A stretch of DNA of 7,964 nt, from assembly GCA_019689775.1 (NCBI GenBank), contig JADGGV010000166.1:1-7964 (forward strand), given 5' to 3'. Of this stretch, positions 7,616-7,964 are shown piece after piece (position 1 is the first letter of the stretch; each line of letters begins with the position of its first letter). The position numbers and the translations under genes were made by a program. The notes beneath the pieces were generated by a model. It was not told the origin of the DNA. It searched no databases and worked only from the letters and a program-made list of their open reading frames with translations. This DNA is from Gemmatimonadota bacterium (GTDB taxonomy: Bacteria > Gemmatimonadota > Gemmatimonadetes > Longimicrobiales > RSA9).

Positions 7616-7964
7616 AGGGTCCTCGGACGACTCCGGCAGGGGGTGAGCAATGCCATGGAGAAGGTGCAAACACCCTCTGACAATGGCGTGCGGCCGGTCT
7701 AGCAGTGCGGCGTCTGCCTGGGCAGCCGCCCCACCAAGGCCTGCGCCGCCGCGCACCGTGTGCGCTGATCTCCAAGTCCTCAGTGGCCCACGCCGACACC
7801 GTGCGGTGGATCGGCATGACCCGACCGGGTTCGCCCGCAAGCGCGGTGGATGGCGCTGCCGCACCGGGGGCTAACGGTGCTACTGCCGCGATGGCAGGAT
7901 GTGGGGTGCGGAGCGCCGGGCTATTGCACCGGCAAAATGGCGCAGGTGTCCTGAGTTAATGAGG
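7616..7964 (-). promoter_or_regulatory. Upstream flank of cas3, presumed operon promoter region
   Basis: I see no recognisable gene, tRNA or CRISPR repeat in these 349 bases. The operon promoter should lie here. The best -35-like hexamer is TTGTCA on the minus strand at about 7678-7683, but no good -10 box follows at the right distance, so I do not call a promoter precisely. Several short inverted repeats occur: GGTG/CACC around 7663-7674, GCGCAC/GTGCGC at 7751-7765, CACCG/CGGTG at 7797-7808 and ACCCG/CGGGT at 7819-7830. Their number is about what chance gives at this GC content. The last ~44 bases are clearly AT-richer. Confidence 0.4.
7620..7624 (-). promoter_or_regulatory. Ribosome binding site of cas3
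   Basis: GAGGA on the minus strand, 4 bases before the ATG at 7615. The spacing is slightly short but acceptable. It supports the 911-residue start over the upstream in-frame ATG at 7864. Confidence 0.5.

Noticed and set aside
7751..7830. Series of short inverted repeats (6-3-6 and two 5-2-5) upstream of cas3 as operators
   Set aside because: Arms of 5-6 bases with small spacers are expected roughly this often by chance in 349 bases of GC-rich DNA; the two 5-2-5 elements do not share sequence.
7616..7864. In-frame N-terminal extension of cas3 by 83 residues to an upstream ATG
   Set aside because: The extension is Arg/Ala-rich and unlike family members, which begin close to the WFATVTG...WQRRLA segment; a GAGGA ribosome site precedes the ATG at 7615.
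7705..7959. 84-codon plus-strand frame upstream of cas3 as a possible small divergent gene
   Set aside because: It starts with GTG without a ribosome site, has low-complexity Ala/Gly/Arg composition and no recognisable motif.

Overview
The window is a high-GC (roughly 70% by eye) bacterial segment. Nearly all of it is one minus-strand gene cluster: the interference module of a type I-G CRISPR-Cas system (formerly I-U; the 'GSU0051-GSU0054' or Dpsyc gene set). In transcription order, from right to left, the genes are cas3 (helicase with a C-terminal HD nuclease), csx17 (large subunit, Cas8g), csb1 (Cas7 backbone) and csb2 (fused Cas5/Cas6-like subunit). This is the canonical gene order of the subtype. 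All four frames are intact and all family motifs I could check are present, so the effector looks functional. The composition fits a high-GC lineage (for example delta-proteobacterial/Myxococcota-like, Actinobacteria, Acidobacteria or Gemmatimonadota), but nothing here fixes the taxon.

Layout. Bases 1-111 lie downstream of csb2 and hold no gene I can defend, only a GC-rich inverted repeat. csb2 occupies 112-1695, csb1 1708-2652, csx17 2649-4883 and cas3 4880-7615. cas3/csx17 and csx17/csb1 overlap by ATGA; csb1 and csb2 are 12 bp apart. Bases 7616-7964 upstream of cas3 hold no recognisable gene. This stretch should contain the operon promoter, although no strong -35/-10 pair is visible, and its last ~44 bases are noticeably AT-richer.

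How the genes work together. From what is known of type I-G, Csb2 cuts pre-crRNA and stays on the crRNA 3' end, several Csb1/Cas7 subunits coat the guide, and Csx17/Cas8g spans the complex and brings in Cas3, which unwinds and degrades target DNA. Neither the adaptation genes (cas4-cas1 fusion, cas2) nor a CRISPR array is in the window. If present, they most likely lie past position 1.

The system itself is a known subtype, not a new one. Points worth a second look are a perfect 22-bp palindrome inside the cas3 helicase coding sequence, an EF-hand-like Asp-rich loop beside a His cluster in Csb2, unequal ribosome-binding-site strength that parallels expected subunit stoichiometry, the uncharacterised middle region of Cas3, and the composition break at the right edge.
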